From Trachythela sp. YZ-2020 (Eukaryota; Cnidaria; Anthozoa; Malacalcyonacea; Clavulariidae): a stretch of DNA of 64,000 bases. The translations under genes were made by a program, and so were the position numbers. Within the stretch, counting starts at the first letter, position 1; each line of letters opens with the position of its first letter. Where the stretch lies: positions 496,001 to 560,000 of the forward strand of contig JADLSH010000061.1 in NCBI GenBank assembly GCA_016169945.1, written 5' to 3'. The notes beneath the pieces are model-generated. The model ran no database searches. It was not told where the DNA came from and worked only from the letters and a program-made list of their open reading frames with translations. Positions 35,601 to 41,142 of the stretch are shown here, piece after piece.

Positions 35601-38600
35601 TATACTGGTCAAAATTAGTAACAAGACAGATTTTGCTAACGATGTTCACATTCTTGATACCAAATTCACGACTTTGGATAACTCACATGCCTAGTTACTG
35701 TTGTTCAAGTTTGCGAAAACATAGAATTGAACAAACATTACTAAACATTAGAATTCTGTATAAGAGCTGTTTAGTTGCTGGGGCACTGTGCCAGAAACTA
35801 TAGGTTTCGGTTCACATTTTTCTCCTTCTCCGCAATTTTTTGTTAGACACAAAATGTAAAAATCTCACTGATCTCTATAGCAGCGGTTGAAATAACCGAG
35901 CACCTACAGGTCGCCAATTGCGACCAACTTTTCCATCTGGCGACCAGATTTTTTCTAAAGGTCGCCCTCGTGGCGACTGAGCGACAAAAAGTTAAAATAT
36001 ACCTGTGACAGAAGTTTATAGTTAAGAAACTTAAATTTCCCAAAGACTTTCCTAATAATGTTTCCTAATTTCCTAATAACCTCAGAAAAGCTAAAGTAAA
36101 GTCTCGTCATACGGCATGACATAATTATTAGGTAAATCTCTAATGATAGATCAATTTATTGATCAATAAGCCTTCATTGATATAGACCAAATTTTATTCG
36201 CTGGTAGCCACTTGTGCGACTAATATATTCTCCCAATTTCAACTCCTGCTCTATAGAAGCACTACATGGATCTTTACACGCACAAACGTTTGCTATTTTA
36301 ATGGTCTTAATGTCTTCGTAAGTGTATCAAATATTTATCAAATTGTTCGACTAATGACGTTCTTTCGTTTGGTGGTTTTGGGAAAGAAACCCATCAATAA
36401 TTCGCTGAGTTATCGCGACGGTTCACTGTCGAAGAGCGAAGTCAATTTTGTATTTAATTCGTCGAACAATACAAGGGTCAACTGTCAAGAGTGTAGAATA
36501 AATATTAGCAAGAATAACAGAGTGAAACGTTCATTACAGCTTAGCCATTTAACTGTCTAACGGTGGGTTTCTTTTAAAATGGAACGAGTGTGATTTTGAG
36601 AATCTAAAGTTTAAGATGCTATACAGTATAAATATAGATTGCTATACTATAAACTTTTTTTATCAAAAAAAATGTGTATAGTTTGTTGCTTTAGCATGTC
36701 TAGAACTCGAGTTATTAAAGAAAGTTGACGTAGCTTGATATCAGCCATGTTGGATTTCATTTCAATTAGCTTGAATTTTTGTTCAATAGGAATGGTGGAA
36801 TTTGCCACCCAAAGTGGCGGAAGATAAACATTTGTGAGTTATGACGTCACTTGTACGAGGCGAATACATCATTCAGTTTTGGTTCATACATAATTAACTG
36901 TATCTTTTCCCATCCAGCTTTAGAGGCACGTCAGATAACAAGATGGGATGTCCATAAATTGACACGAAGTGCGTACGACTTTGGTGTCAGATATGTTGGC
37001 GGGTGTTGCGGGTTCAAGGCTTATCACATTCGAGCCATTTCTGAGGAGGTACATAAAACAGAGCGTAATATGCTATTATTTATGCACTCGGGTGCTTTGC
37101 TGGAAATGGCACACCTTAGAACCCATATTTCACTACTGATCCGAGACGAAGGTGGGCGTGTATGTACAAAGGCGCGTTAGATAATCTTCTCAGTCTTTGA
37201 CGTTGTTCGAAATTTGTCCGCCCTTTTGTTAATTTTCAACCTAGTCTATGACGGCAGTTTAAAATTTTTGAAATCCTGAAGTCTCGATAGAATTGAACAT
37301 AACCCTTGAAAACCAAAACAAATTCCATATCCTTCTGAAATCCATGTACATACTATCGAAATGAAATGAAATGGAAATGTTCTATCCCTAGTATTTCCAT
37401 AGTGTTTGCATGGTATGACAATGGCATGCAATTACTATGGAATTGGTCTAATTTCCATACAATTTGCGTGCCATTTTCATACATAGAGTACTATTTCCAA
37501 AGAATGTTCCCATTCTTTTCCAAATTTCCTATTTAGTTTGAGAAAGAACGTGGTAGAAAGGCAGAAAGTAGTCAGAAACACACACCATATACTGGAAAAT
37601 ATGCTTTAACTGACTCAGGAATGTAAGTATACTCCCTGTAAATCCTCTATTTGACCGCCGGGAGCAATTTGTTATGGTTTTAAGGCACACTCAGGGATTT
37701 TTATCCCGAAAGCGCGTTCCAATCCTGTGGACAGAGGTAGTGTGGCTCTCTGAAAGGGGATAAATCTATTATGTTAAAGCTTTGGTTTGATTGATCGTGA
37801 GGTGCCAGTATAGGTCTATACAACATAGGTGCAATTTGTCTGCGCATGCGCGAGATTTACGAAAACAAGATGGCGGCAGTAAAATCGACTAGATTAAAAA
37901 TTCTCTTTGCAAATGTTTTCTACTAAAAATATTAAAATTAATTATTTTGTTTGACATCGTTGTACATCATACTTTAATTTTTCGCGTGATTCGCAAAATT
38001 TTAAGAAATTAGAATGTTCATTTACTAATATTGTAAATCTATCATGGCACGTGTCTAAATTTGGCAGTTTTCCAAATTTTTCGAACAACTAAAGCACTAC
38101 AAAAGTATTGAATACTTATTAAGGAAGCTTATATATAATTCTGGCGAGGTTTCTGTGAACAGGTTTTTTAGAAGCATGGAGTAAATTAGCGAAAAAAATC
38201 TATTTTATTAAAATCCCATCATAGAAACCTCACCAAAATTATATAATTATAAGCTTCCTTATTAAGTATTCAATACTTTTGTAATGTTTTAGTGGTTGTA
38301 TAAATTTGGAAAACTGCCAAATTTAGAAACGTGCCATGATAGATTTACAATATTAGTAAACGGATATTCTAATTTCTTATTATTTTGCGAATTACGCGAA
38401 AAATTAAAGTTGATGTACAACGATGAAAATTCATTTTACTATTTTTAGTAGAAAACAGTTGCAAAGAGAATTTTTAATCTAGTCGATTTTACGGCCGCCA
38501 TCTTGTTTTCGTAAATCTCGTGCATGCGCAGACAAATTGAATCTATGTTGGTCTATACAATAAGCTTCGGGTCTTCAGGATCAATTTACCTGAAAATTCA

Positions 38601-40422
38601 ACACACACTTCGACGTTTCAAGCGAAAGCCCTTGTTAGCATTACCCATGACTTAAAATGCCTTACAATGTTGCCAGTATTCTGACATATTCTCGATAACT
38701 GCGGTGCTCAAACTTACTAGAAGCATATAAAAACGAAATATAGGCGAACTTGGGAAGAGATGCTGTGATATTTAGTTAAACACACACATACACTGATGGA
38801 GAATGATTATTTACTCTTGTGCTAGACTAGATGGGGCACTGCATTTCAGTATTGCATCTGGTATTAGCTTCTTTTTCTGAAAAAAACTTCAAACGCAAAG
38901 TTAAAATTTGTTTGCCCAAAGTTGAAATCCCTGGACTTTCTGAAATTTTAGCCGCATCAAATTAGGTTTGTAACTGAAAGTTGAGTTTATGGCCCACTCT
39001 TCTCATTCGCACATCTCCAACAAAACGCCATTGAAGAAATAATATGTGATGGTAGGTGATTTATCATTAACGTGCAGTGCCAGTGTGGGTAGAGTATAGC
39101 AAATACGGTGGTTGACTGTGGTGTAAAACTACCTGAAAAATACAATGAGTACTTCGACGTTTCGAGCGAAGGCCCTTCGTCTGGAAGTTAGTGGAAAGGC
39201 CCTTTCAGACGAAGGGCTCGAAACGTCGAAGTTCTCATTGTATTTTTTAGGTAGATTTATCATTAATTTACACGAAATCTATCATCGGAATCAGCCATAA
39301 ACTTAACTTTCCCCAGCTACTACCGTAATTTCCCGCATGGTAATTTTTCAGAAAGTCCACACCAAATTTGAACTTTCAGCAACGAAAAAACTACTTGCAA
39401 AGGTTTATTTTAAAGTTTGAGATTCTTTAAGGAAAATAAGCTTATTTAAAAGAAATGATGGATTGCCTCTCTGGGCCACCGTACACTTTTCTCAAAGTAG
39501 CTTAGAGGTAGAATAAACCCAGCTCACGCTTGTTTGTAATCTGTTTCCCAAATGAGAATTTTGTACAATTCGCATATCCTATAGTACATGAAAACCTATA
39601 GAATAAAACAAAGGTAACCGAGCATTAGAGTTATGTATATGAGTTGTTCATTCATGTAAATATACTCAATGCTTTGTTATTTTTTGTATACGCTTCCGTA
39701 AACTGTAACAATAGTAATAATATAGATGAAAAAATTACTCAATTCTGATTGGCTAAGAGCAGTGCAATTAAGAGCAGTGCACACTTTTACAGCAGTGCAA
39801 ATTAACAAAACAAGATCAGAGCCTGCAAACGAGGCAAGAAAAATCAACATCGCGGCGGATATTAGCAATGTAAATTTTCACGTATCGTACGTGAACACAA
39901 CAATTTAAGTTCAAGGAGCACATAGACTGAAAAGGTTTGCTAACAAGCAACGAAAAAAATGCTTAAACGGCGTAGGTGAGTGCAGCACAAGTGTTATCAA
40001 AGCATGTAATTTTTTCATGTATATTATTAATAAGTAATAGTATGGTTTCTCGTGAAATTTGGAAAACCAAACACTCGTGAGTTTTCAAAGACATCAAATT
40101 GCACTCGACCTTCGGACTCGTGCAATATTGATCGTCTTTGAAAAACTCACTCGTGCATTATTATACTATTACCTACTATACTAACCATAGGCATGCGAGT
40201 TGTCCAAAATTTTAACTTGGGGTCATATTAATTACTGTCTGTGTTATTCGTGATATACTTGTTAACACACTAAATACTGTCGTAATTTTTGTATATAGGG
40301 AGAGGAAGGAAAAGTATTGGATGAATTTAACGCCAGCATCTGGTCGACCTTATTGCCCGGCATTCTCTGAGCCATTAAAATGTGACTGGTCTATGATAGA
40401 TCACAAATCGAAGTGTAGTTAG
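5611..40422 (+). CDS. BHMT: Betaine-homocysteine S-methyltransferase, nine exons
   Basis: The enzyme transfers a methyl group from betaine to homocysteine, giving dimethylglycine and methionine, in the cytosol. Exons are 5611-5640, 24712-24844, 26094-26179, 29180-29389, 31001-31148, 35413-35595, 36918-37048, 37537-37622 and 40299-40422. All borders are AG/GT and the phases agree, giving 376 residues (human BHMT is about 406). Visible motifs are GDGG at residues 24-27, FLIAEYF with Glu153, the zinc ligand Cys211 in GVNCK, Cys293-Cys294 in VGGCCGF, and the C-terminal [26 protein letters not shown] signature. Spacing from Glu153 through the cysteines is uniformly six residues less than in the human enzyme. 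Exons 2-9 are secure; exon 1 is inferred from phase and length. A second copy of exons 2-3 lies at 61192-64000. The introns are loaded with transposons. Confidence 0.9.
5641..7236. other. BHMT intron 1, part before the Ngaro element
   Basis: I see no gene. At about 6163-6188 there is a short palindrome, CTACGGCTggcacagccAAGCCGTAG. At about 6917-7022 a unit of roughly 65 bp (agtggttatattt...gaagggcgagcat) is present twice in tandem. An accaagatggcg phrase near 6832 recurs at 14268 on the far side of the Ngaro element. Confidence 0.5.
7237..7462 (-). repeat. Ngaro right split repeat B2
   Basis: Terminal copy of the 226-bp B repeat. Its outer border is tatatttatgcctc on the plus strand, next to a short (TA)n run in the flank. 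Shared TTT at this border, at A1 and at the B1A2 junction suggests the recombination core. Confidence 0.9.
7463..7691. repeat. Ngaro A2-B2 spacer with a tandem duplication
   Basis: The spacer holds two diverged copies, about 97 bp apart, of a unit starting tagatgactatagagttcaa (near 7471 and 7568) and ending in a tacatgatrtktgtata phrase. No coding sequence is seen. Confidence 0.75.
7692..7933 (-). repeat. Ngaro internal split repeat A2
   Basis: Second copy of the 242-bp A repeat. It directly abuts B1, the junction being ttttcttt|atgcctc on the plus strand. This B1A2 junction is the template that restores both termini during replication in this class of element. Confidence 0.9.
7934..8159 (-). 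repeat. Ngaro internal split repeat B1
   Basis: 226 bp beginning atgcctcacctctatt on the plus strand, nearly identical to 7237-7462 with a few substitutions (for example aatattgctg against aatatttctg). It lies between the recombinase gene and A2. Confidence 0.9.
8344..8367. repeat. Perfect 9-bp stem hairpin after the recombinase gene
   Basis: GTTACACTG-ccccgc-CAGTGTAAC lies about 16 bp past the recombinase stop on the coding strand, between that gene and repeat B1. It may be an RNA 3' structure or a recombinase-related site; its function is unknown. Confidence 0.5.
8383..9342 (-). CDS. Ngaro tyrosine recombinase (integrase)
   Basis: The enzyme integrates the circular DNA copy of the retrotransposon through a covalent tyrosine intermediate. 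About 300 residues are readable. Catalytic signatures are all visible: the first arginine in [10 protein letters not shown], the H-x-x-R box [26 protein letters not shown], and the nucleophile in KYIRIS close to the C-terminus. The frame has no ATG near its start. It continues upstream ([13 protein letters not shown]) and overlaps the end of the RT frame, so translation probably needs a frameshift or re-initiation, or the ORF is fused in another way. The stop is at 8383-8385. The N-terminal part ([16 protein letters not shown]) resembles a SAM-like core-binding domain. The exact start is uncertain. Confidence 0.9.
   Translation of the reverse strand, partial: PTNRDPTTFVASELANVVKTLITSSLQLSSKPTYHRAWKLFELFHHSVFQSARFNFPVCPGTLALFIAHLFNQNYAPSTVNTYVSALGYSHKLYGVPDPTKCFYIIQMLKGYGKLGHRLDVRLPITLHILHKLIDVAGVVLPTYYEVSLFRAMCVLAFFGFLRIGEITSSKPSLPMSLQINQLSKQFDTKGQITHLTLTFYQYKHSYNQRPFSIDILPQQVHCPVKLVFHYLSLRGSLPGALFLDNTGRPITRDCFSNYLTLTIKHCGLDPARYKGHSFRIGAASYAAKHGMSDAQIRTLGRWKSNAFHKYIRISNFST
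9291..10796 (-). CDS. Ngaro reverse transcriptase / RNase H
   Basis: 501 codons, uninterrupted, encoding the polymerase that copies element RNA into DNA. RT motifs in order: [34 protein letters not shown] (motif A aspartate), [13 protein letters not shown] (motif B) and [10 protein letters not shown] (motif C with the paired aspartates, near 10203-10230). The connection is followed by RNase [32 protein letters not shown] and [12 protein letters not shown] supply the acidic residues. This is the DIRS/Ngaro arrangement with LDD in place of YxDD. It begins about 60 bp after gag ends and its TAG overlaps the recombinase frame. The intact frame supports recent activity. Confidence 0.93.
   Translation of the reverse strand: MSGFQFGFSLHFEGLKQSFEANNLSSCIDHADVVDKKLAKELHAHRLAGPFSAPPFSNFRISPLGVVPKKTPGEFRLIHHLSFPKGTSVNDGISSENTTVNYATIAHAIQLIKKAGRGCFLAKTDIRNAFRLIPIRPEDYDLLGIKWKGVYYYDRCMPMGCSSSCKTFEAFSTAVEWIARRKLLIDWILHLLDDFLIVASLHQLCKKQLELFLKVCDYLGIPMAPDKTVGPSTTLSFAGIELDTIEMEARLPLDKLEKATNLISEFLRRKKVTLKEVQSLCGLLNFACAVVSPGRAFLRRLIDLTIGLRAPHHFVRLNKEVKADLDVWQKFLVDFNGKSFFLDDNWNTSPQLNLYTDAAGSLGFGAIFGNHWCYGAWPNNWLTYNIAVLEFYPIVLSLYLWGQHMQNQSILFFTDNEALVSVINKQTCRDKTLMFFVRKMVLICLKRNILFKAKHIPGVKNKLADSLSRLQVHIFRQLVPLQTDPQPTVIPQHLLPQNWQM
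10856..12085 (-). CDS. Ngaro gag-like ORF1
   Basis: 409 codons from the ATG at 12085 ([15 protein letters not shown]). I chose this start because a basic, Ngaro-like N-terminus begins there; the frame also runs open 40 codons further upstream. Features in order: a basic arginine-rich start, a proline/valine/glutamine-rich region with repeated [11 protein letters not shown] units (about residues 75-115), a conserved central helical domain ([53 protein letters not shown]), and a C-terminal cysteine/histidine cluster ([25 protein letters not shown]) that looks like a nucleic-acid-binding zinc motif. The end carries tandem FRPQ/NFRQ repeats. It probably forms the particle that packages element RNA. 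Confidence 0.85.
   Translation of the reverse strand: MRRSSRQKRPTRKAGVATPERGEPPRRRPRREPEPVQQEMPAVPNGLPDGMLERIVATVTEQVTQRLAPLLQPVPVVQPVPVIQPVPVIQPVPVQPVPVEQSAIPVVQPPIVPTIQPTSLPVMPLQQPGPPLPGVICQPAIMSLVQSGIQGAHAVIAGESLPSTGSTPGLLFRSSSLPLDARVSDKLKSKIWNDEYIELSSLLSSSAAEERFKISVSTSNRDAPSLFLEPSVKTRKINSFETWLQAFHIFVGIYTSKYPSEAPALMKYGDIVRDLASRGHNWGFYDENFRFLKQSHKQLLQWGEIHWELWLRSHPVQHKKSPSLSNDRGHSSNSNGMSRHVPRGFCFKYHKGGDCDGCDHKHSCFKCEGNHRGFQCNFRPQTNFRPQSNFRQFQRNAKMSPAGVSCQPQ
12190..12850. repeat. Ngaro minisatellite, about ten units
   Basis: The core gggatacataacttctccc followed by aaacaaggtgg occurs about ten times (for example at 12208, 12279, 12313, 12380, 12447, 12514, 12553, 12620, 12747 and 12818). 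Full units are about 67 bp and there are shorter units of about 34-39 bp. The array separates the SGNH relic from gag on the coding strand. Each core starts GGGA and ends TCCC, so short hairpins are possible. It is read through as open frames in several phases, which I consider artefacts of periodicity. Confidence 0.9.
12936..13479 (-). pseudogene. SGNH-hydrolase ORF of the Ngaro element, frameshifted
   Basis: The minus strand from ATG 13479 encodes an SGNH/GDSL-type esterase fold: block [11 protein letters not shown], block II FGIGGRT, block III EIGTNDL. The frame stops at 13108, but a second frame continues the family pattern ([18 protein letters not shown]) to block V DGVHVN (13008-13025) and ends at 12936. 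A single indel near 13125 explains the break. Hydrolase-like domains are known in some Ngaro elements; here the gene lies upstream of gag, right after A1. Its role in the element is unknown. Only this ORF of the element seems damaged. Confidence 0.85.
13702..13943 (-). repeat. Ngaro left split repeat A1
   Basis: 242 bp, matching 7692-7933 base for base as far as I can read. It forms the 5' end of the element on the minus strand and its outer edge is attttcttt|gttactc on the plus strand. It probably carries the promoter, as in other Ngaro elements (family knowledge). Confidence 0.9.
13944..14734. other. BHMT intron 1 between the Ngaro element and the hexamer array
   Basis: No gene is recognised. 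It has an ccaagatggcg phrase near 14268 that resembles the one at 6832, and several AT-rich runs. Confidence 0.4.
14735..15306. repeat. (AACATT)n hexanucleotide satellite, about 95 units
   Basis: About 570 bp of nearly perfect AACATT repetition with only a few variant units (CATTTACATTTAC near 14860, AAAATT near 15145, AACGTT at the left edge). One minus-strand frame reads as an endless Met-Leu dipeptide, clearly not a gene. The left edge blends from aaaagctaac and the right ends at aacattaagtcg. Confidence 0.97.
15732..16201. mobile_element. MITE-like element with cttgtcaaacgagg ends
   Basis: The left end AGCCCTTGTCAAACGAGG and the complement of the right end (AGTCCCAGTCAAACAAGG) are matching terminal inverted repeats, followed on both sides by repeats of tgatgagagttg. 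Inside, the gctcgtttgaccg...catgagag phrase may mark a second, nested terminus. The region around 15876-16201 matches a related copy at 26685-26980. There is no coding capacity and the target duplication is not clear. Confidence 0.7.
16202..17250. other. BHMT intron 1, unassigned
   Basis: I see no gene and no recognised repeat here, apart from short low-complexity T/A runs (for example near 17020-17036). Confidence 0.4.
17783..20992 (-). pseudogene. LINE ORF2: endonuclease plus reverse transcriptase, frameshifted
   Basis: It starts [12 protein letters not shown] at 20992. The apurinic-type endonuclease is well kept ([53 protein letters not shown]). The frame breaks near 19860, and 19270-19690 is scrambled by stops. 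The RT resumes with [19 protein letters not shown] and [14 protein letters not shown] (18904-19269). A shift near 18970 leads to [36 protein letters not shown] and the catalytic LFADDTNL (17783-18982), then a CR1/L2-type C-terminal domain ending at 17783. At least three disabling changes mean it cannot act autonomously. Confidence 0.9.
20979..21851 (-). CDS. LINE ORF1 protein (coiled coil and RNA-binding type)
   Basis: I start at the ATG at 21851 ([15 protein letters not shown]) because a heptad-rich coiled coil begins there; an upstream in-frame ATG at 21920 gives an unrelated leader. The coiled coil covers about residues 5-105. It is followed by a domain resembling the L1 ORF1 RRM-like fold ([61 protein letters not shown]). 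It probably coats element RNA as a trimeric chaperone. The frame is intact and its stop overlaps the ORF2 start by 14 bases, as in several LINE clades. Confidence 0.8.
   Translation of the reverse strand: MPETIKSLKKENDDLKIQIESLQKNFEKLQNMIESNMNSKSSKQNDQNSSSQTQLHGFQNSLEFLSDKYDTLNAFEMEMKNELKKLNSRLTEITNKVNQVGDALEQLEEYSFQYNIKIIGLAQQNERETAHETSSICVDLFKLIGAEVNLNDIDIAHRVPSRRRNQDNKPNPIVCKFVRRLSKEGVMRLRKEAIKVNPSVRIFDHLTPKNKKILYEAKAFKEANSYEYCWTKNSRVYLRKNATSRAIRINRRGSPQPSRVNKCISDISNTQISTMFWMCSLIFMTKNACY
22837..23955. other. BHMT intron 1, unassigned
   Basis: No gene is recognised. A phrase at 23353-23377 (gttatagctatacttggtaaatac) is nearly identical to 59281-59305, where it encodes part of a LINE reverse transcriptase, so a scrap of that LINE family may be present here too. 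Confidence 0.4.
24330..24545. repeat. Dispersed repeat containing gaggaaaaccggagtacccg
   Basis: A block centred on gcgagggaggaaaaccgg and agtacccggagaaaaaccct, then tgacgttacccaacctgagt. It recurs at about 60835-61045 as part of the segmental duplication. The contiguous phrase is reminiscent of SINE-like repeats scattered in marine invertebrate genomes (recollection, not checked). A TTAGGG-rich phrase, gaattagggttagggtag, precedes it at about 24210-24230. Confidence 0.5.
24712..24844 (+). CDS. BHMT: BHMT exon 2
   Basis: The acceptor ttatttag lies before 24712 and the donor GTATGT is at 24845. It encodes [17 protein letters not shown] followed by a [19 protein letters not shown] block, ending in phase 1 after EHPDA. 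It contains the GDGG strand-loop of the homocysteine methyltransferase barrel. Confidence 0.95.
24886..25200. repeat. Two tandem copies of a gcgcccagatgcgccctac repeat
   Basis: A unit with ctggcaatgcgccc-gatgcgccctactttagtatttta, then acgccaga-gattttactcgtcagtggtagg and ctgccagttaatggg, occurs twice here. The same pair is at about 62215-62515, and an inverted single copy at about 30585-30670. It behaves as a dispersed MITE-like family; it has no coding capacity. Confidence 0.7.
25690..25990. repeat. MITE-like repeat ending ctcgtctgta-cggacttaag
   Basis: Includes acaagttttccctgagaagttttatttgctcg and cttgtcaaggaaaacgtgctcgtctgtatcggacttaag. A paired copy is at about 63525-63835 (segmental duplication), and a compact palindromic relative lies at 53468-53632 in the THAP gene intron. 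Confidence 0.6.
26094..26179 (+). CDS. BHMT: BHMT exon 3
   Basis: The acceptor attatag lies before 26094 and the donor GTAAAG is at 26180. It encodes [20 protein letters not shown] then YSANDRLEK (first codon split with exon 2) and ends in phase 0. It matches the LHREFLRAGS-type segment of BHMT proteins. Confidence 0.95.
26595..26645 (-). repeat. tRNA-like fragment in BHMT intron 3
   Basis: The minus strand reads CCCGTTGACTTGATACCTCA then ATGGGTAAAGCGGC. This matches the 5' half of the tRNA-like sequence at 28995-29066 (CCCCGTTGACTCGATAGCTC, ATGGGTAGTGCGGC). It is a partial, decayed copy of that tRNA-derived repeat. Confidence 0.45.
26685..26984. mobile_element. MITE copy related to 15732-16201
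   Basis: Shares gttttgctcgtttgaccg, the tagtcagaccagtgtttygcacttyc block and the actctcacttgccaactytc end with the copy at 15876-16201. Its right end, cctcgtttgaccgcggctta, directly abuts the TIR element that begins at 26985. Confidence 0.7.
27089..27250 (+). CDS. Unrecognised short ORF in the TIR element, possible transposase exon
   Basis: The frame begins [18 protein letters not shown] and continues [20 protein letters not shown]. It ends its plausible coding part near HASDGK, before an AT-rich run of non-protein-like codons. The other family copy, at 2080, preserves the start [11 protein letters not shown] but is frameshifted later. Retention of the start in both copies and a CPNC-H motif suggest a genuine first exon of a transposase or captured gene. 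I do not recognise the family. Confidence 0.35.
27367..27468. repeat. Palindromic element, 44-bp arms
   Basis: GGGCTGTACGGGAGAATAT (27367-27385) and its complement at 27450-27468 begin and end a near-perfect inverted repeat. The arms of about 44 bp (through aaacc-gaggtcttg-tgtattgac) enclose a 14-bp loop, tgagcgatagcgag. It lies inside the larger TIR element as a second insertion. Confidence 0.8.
28995..29066 (+). repeat. tRNA-derived sequence (pseudo-tRNA or SINE head)
   Basis: GTTGACTCGATAGCTCAATG continues ggtagtgcggc: this is a box-A-like TAGCTCAATGGGTAG. A CTTTCTACAAACCCGAAG anticodon-arm-like stretch follows, then a box-B-like GATGCGAATTCCGC, ending in CAACA and a T run (typical of RNA polymerase III ends). 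Acceptor pairing is only partial (GTTG/CAAC), so I read it as a decayed tRNA or a SINE head, not a working gene. It lies in BHMT intron 3, about 110 bp upstream of exon 4. Confidence 0.5.
29180..29389 (+). CDS. BHMT: BHMT exon 4
   Basis: A polypyrimidine acceptor tttttcag lies before 29180 and the donor GTAAGT is at 29390. It encodes 70 residues in phase 0, beginning [20 protein letters not shown] and ending NADFLIAE. The final Glu153 corresponds to the active-site glutamate 159 of human BHMT. Confidence 0.95.
29790..30010. repeat. aacaagttgttgaa-type internally repetitive stretch
   Basis: Repeated variations of caacttgt, aacaagt and gttgttgaa (for example agttgtcaacaagttcttaa, cttgttggaacaacttgtaa, acaacttatcaacaagctgg) over about 220 bp give many overlapping short palindromes. 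It has no coding capacity. Confidence 0.5.
31001..31148 (+). CDS. BHMT: BHMT exon 5
   Basis: The acceptor tttttgtag lies before 31001 and the donor GTAAGA is at 31149. It encodes [20 protein letters not shown] through [15 protein letters not shown], ending in phase 1. The HGVP-ECAVRL signature is characteristic of BHMT. Confidence 0.95.
31332..32500. mobile_element. Mutator-like TIR element with 9-bp target duplication
   Basis: The ends GGGAGACTCAGTTACATCCC (31332) and, on the other strand, GGGAAACGTTACATCCCGGG (from 32500) continue into cggagagagag...catggtcagtgga, giving inverted repeats of about 65 bp. They are flanked by the exact 9-bp duplication TTCATATTA (31323-31331 and 32501-32509). 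The sequence on both sides belongs to another repeat (gtttacactat-type), so this element landed in it. No transposase is seen. It lies in BHMT intron 5. Confidence 0.85.
32775..32965 (+). pseudogene. Non-LTR reverse transcriptase C-terminal fragment
   Basis: The plus-strand frame reads [17 protein letters not shown], then [20 protein letters not shown] and LKNEI. This is the typical block C-terminal to the RT fingers/palm in several LINE clades (KAxxRLYxLRxC, [16 protein letters not shown]). No catalytic domain remains and the sequence loses similarity after 32965. Confidence 0.7.
33270..33900. repeat. Degenerate repeat of about 150 bp, four copies of a gggtctga...gaccgtgc...gtga motif
   Basis: Related hairpin-like phrases occur near 33287 (agggtctgaaagctagaccgtgctgt), 33456 (cagggtctgattggccatgctgtga), 33604 (cagggtctgagaaatagaccgtgccgtga) and 33867 (cagagtcttgagtcgaccatgcttgtga). 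The spacing is about 150-260 bp, giving an irregular array. No protein is recognised. Confidence 0.55.
34760..35283 (-). pseudogene. Penelope-like retroelement C-terminal fragment
   Basis: The minus strand from 35283 encodes [20 protein letters not shown], then [12 protein letters not shown] and [20 protein letters not shown]. The KHWHI...P.VAYRR.KNLRDLLV pattern is typical of the segment after the RT domain in Penelope-like elements. The following minus-strand sequence (34981-34763) is broken and no GIY-YIG endonuclease is recognisable. The region from 34190 down to about 33930 includes a [18 protein letters not shown] phrase often seen near 3' ends of such elements. It lies antisense in BHMT intron 5. 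Confidence 0.5.
35413..35595 (+). CDS. BHMT: BHMT exon 6 (first zinc cysteine)
   Basis: The acceptor aaaccag lies before 35413 and the donor GTGAGT is at 35596. It encodes [18 protein letters not shown] through YTDLAEWPY. Cys211 in GVNCK is the first of the three conserved zinc ligands. It starts and ends in phase 1. Confidence 0.95.
36918..37048 (+). CDS. BHMT: BHMT exon 7 (paired zinc cysteines)
   Basis: The acceptor catccag lies before 36918 and the donor GTACAT is at 37049. It encodes [17 protein letters not shown] through [20 protein letters not shown] and ends in phase 0 after SEE. The adjacent cysteines 293 and 294 complete the zinc site. Confidence 0.95.
37537..37622 (+). CDS. BHMT: BHMT exon 8
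   Basis: The acceptor ctatttag lies before 37537 and the donor GTAAGT is at 37623. It encodes [20 protein letters not shown] and KYALTDSG, ending in phase 2. This is the poorly conserved loop before the C-terminal dimerisation arm, so support comes from frame, splice sites and position rather than strong similarity. Confidence 0.85.
37822..38549. mobile_element. Large foldback element with 9-bp target duplication in BHMT intron 8
   Basis: Two arms of about 330 bp (37822-38155 and 38215-38549) are inverted copies. Landmarks such as gcatgcgc-cgagatttacgaaa, aagatggcggc, tctatcatggcacgt and taaggaagcttat recur in complement. About 60 bp of loop separates them. The ends are AACATAG...CTATGTT, flanked by the exact 9-bp duplication GGTCTATAC (37813-37821 and 38550-38558). 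The structure is a Mutator-type foldback, and transcribed BHMT pre-mRNA would form a long double-stranded hairpin. Confidence 0.9.
39129..39254. repeat. Palindromic repeat, about 50-bp arms (acttcgacgtttcgag family)
   Basis: The left arm starts CTACCTGAAAAATACAATGA and runs through acttcgacgtttcgag to cccttcgtctg at 39183. The right arm is its complement from cagacgaaggg (39206) to taggtag (39254). A half-copy with acttcgacgtttcaagcgaa is at about 38605-38630. It appears to be a small MITE family. Confidence 0.75.
40035..40171. repeat. Palindromic MITE-like repeat
   Basis: Nested inverted repeats: the outer taatagtat/atactatta ends and an inner gagttttcaaagac-tc-aattgcactcg arm (from 40079) pair with cgtgcaatattgatcgtctttgaaaaactc (to 40147). 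It lies in BHMT intron 8, about 130 bp upstream of the last exon. Confidence 0.6.
40299..40422 (+). CDS. BHMT: BHMT exon 9 (C-terminus and stop)
   Basis: The acceptor gtatatag lies before 40299. With the AT carried over from exon 8 it reads [20 protein letters not shown] and ends [10 protein letters not shown] at the TAG, 40420-40422. The YWxNLxPASGRPxCP motif is the BHMT C-terminal signature. The tail after it is shorter than in vertebrates. No AATAAA was seen close downstream. Confidence 0.93.
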
Positions 40423-41142
40423 AGCATAATTACGTATTAATCTATCCATGATTCTTGAATCATTGCTTTCTTTTATCTGTTCCAACAAACTTGTATACGG
40501 CACTCCAACAAAATCGTAGCTGATTTACCAACTTTATTATTGCACAGCAACGGGTTAGCAACCGAGCTGGCGATGAAAGTATATAAAGACGCACCTGCAT
40601 ATTTTCCGTATAAAAGCAACGGACACCTCGCGGCATTTAAGGCTCGTGAATTATATAAATGGCAGTCCAGTTCACAAATTAGAGAATTAAAGATGTAACA
40701 ATATACACTTCCCGAATTTGCTGGCCGGCAATGAAATCTACTACAGCTGTCGCACACGAGAGATCTTGACTGAGCTCACCGCCATGAGAGAGGTCGTAGG
40801 CTTTGCAAGATACTCTCATATCAAACATAATAGAAATTGTCTCACCGCCTCGCAAGGTCAAATTGCCTAGAGAGGTACCTCAGCCAAGTGCTCTCATGTT
40901 TGGCTTAATTTACAATAGATCACATTGGCAGCTTTGAGTTCAAGTTATTGTTTCGTGTGGACTCAAATTCGGGAAGTACATTTATCTATATATTTTAGGG
41001 ACCTAAAAGCAGCCTGGCATTGGGCCTACATATACGCAACTGGGGGTCATCCATTTAGTATGTACGTGAAAATATTTGAAAATTGTAACCCACCCAGTTC
41101 ACTATAACTGTGAACAGTTCTGAAGGTAAACTACTATCTGTC

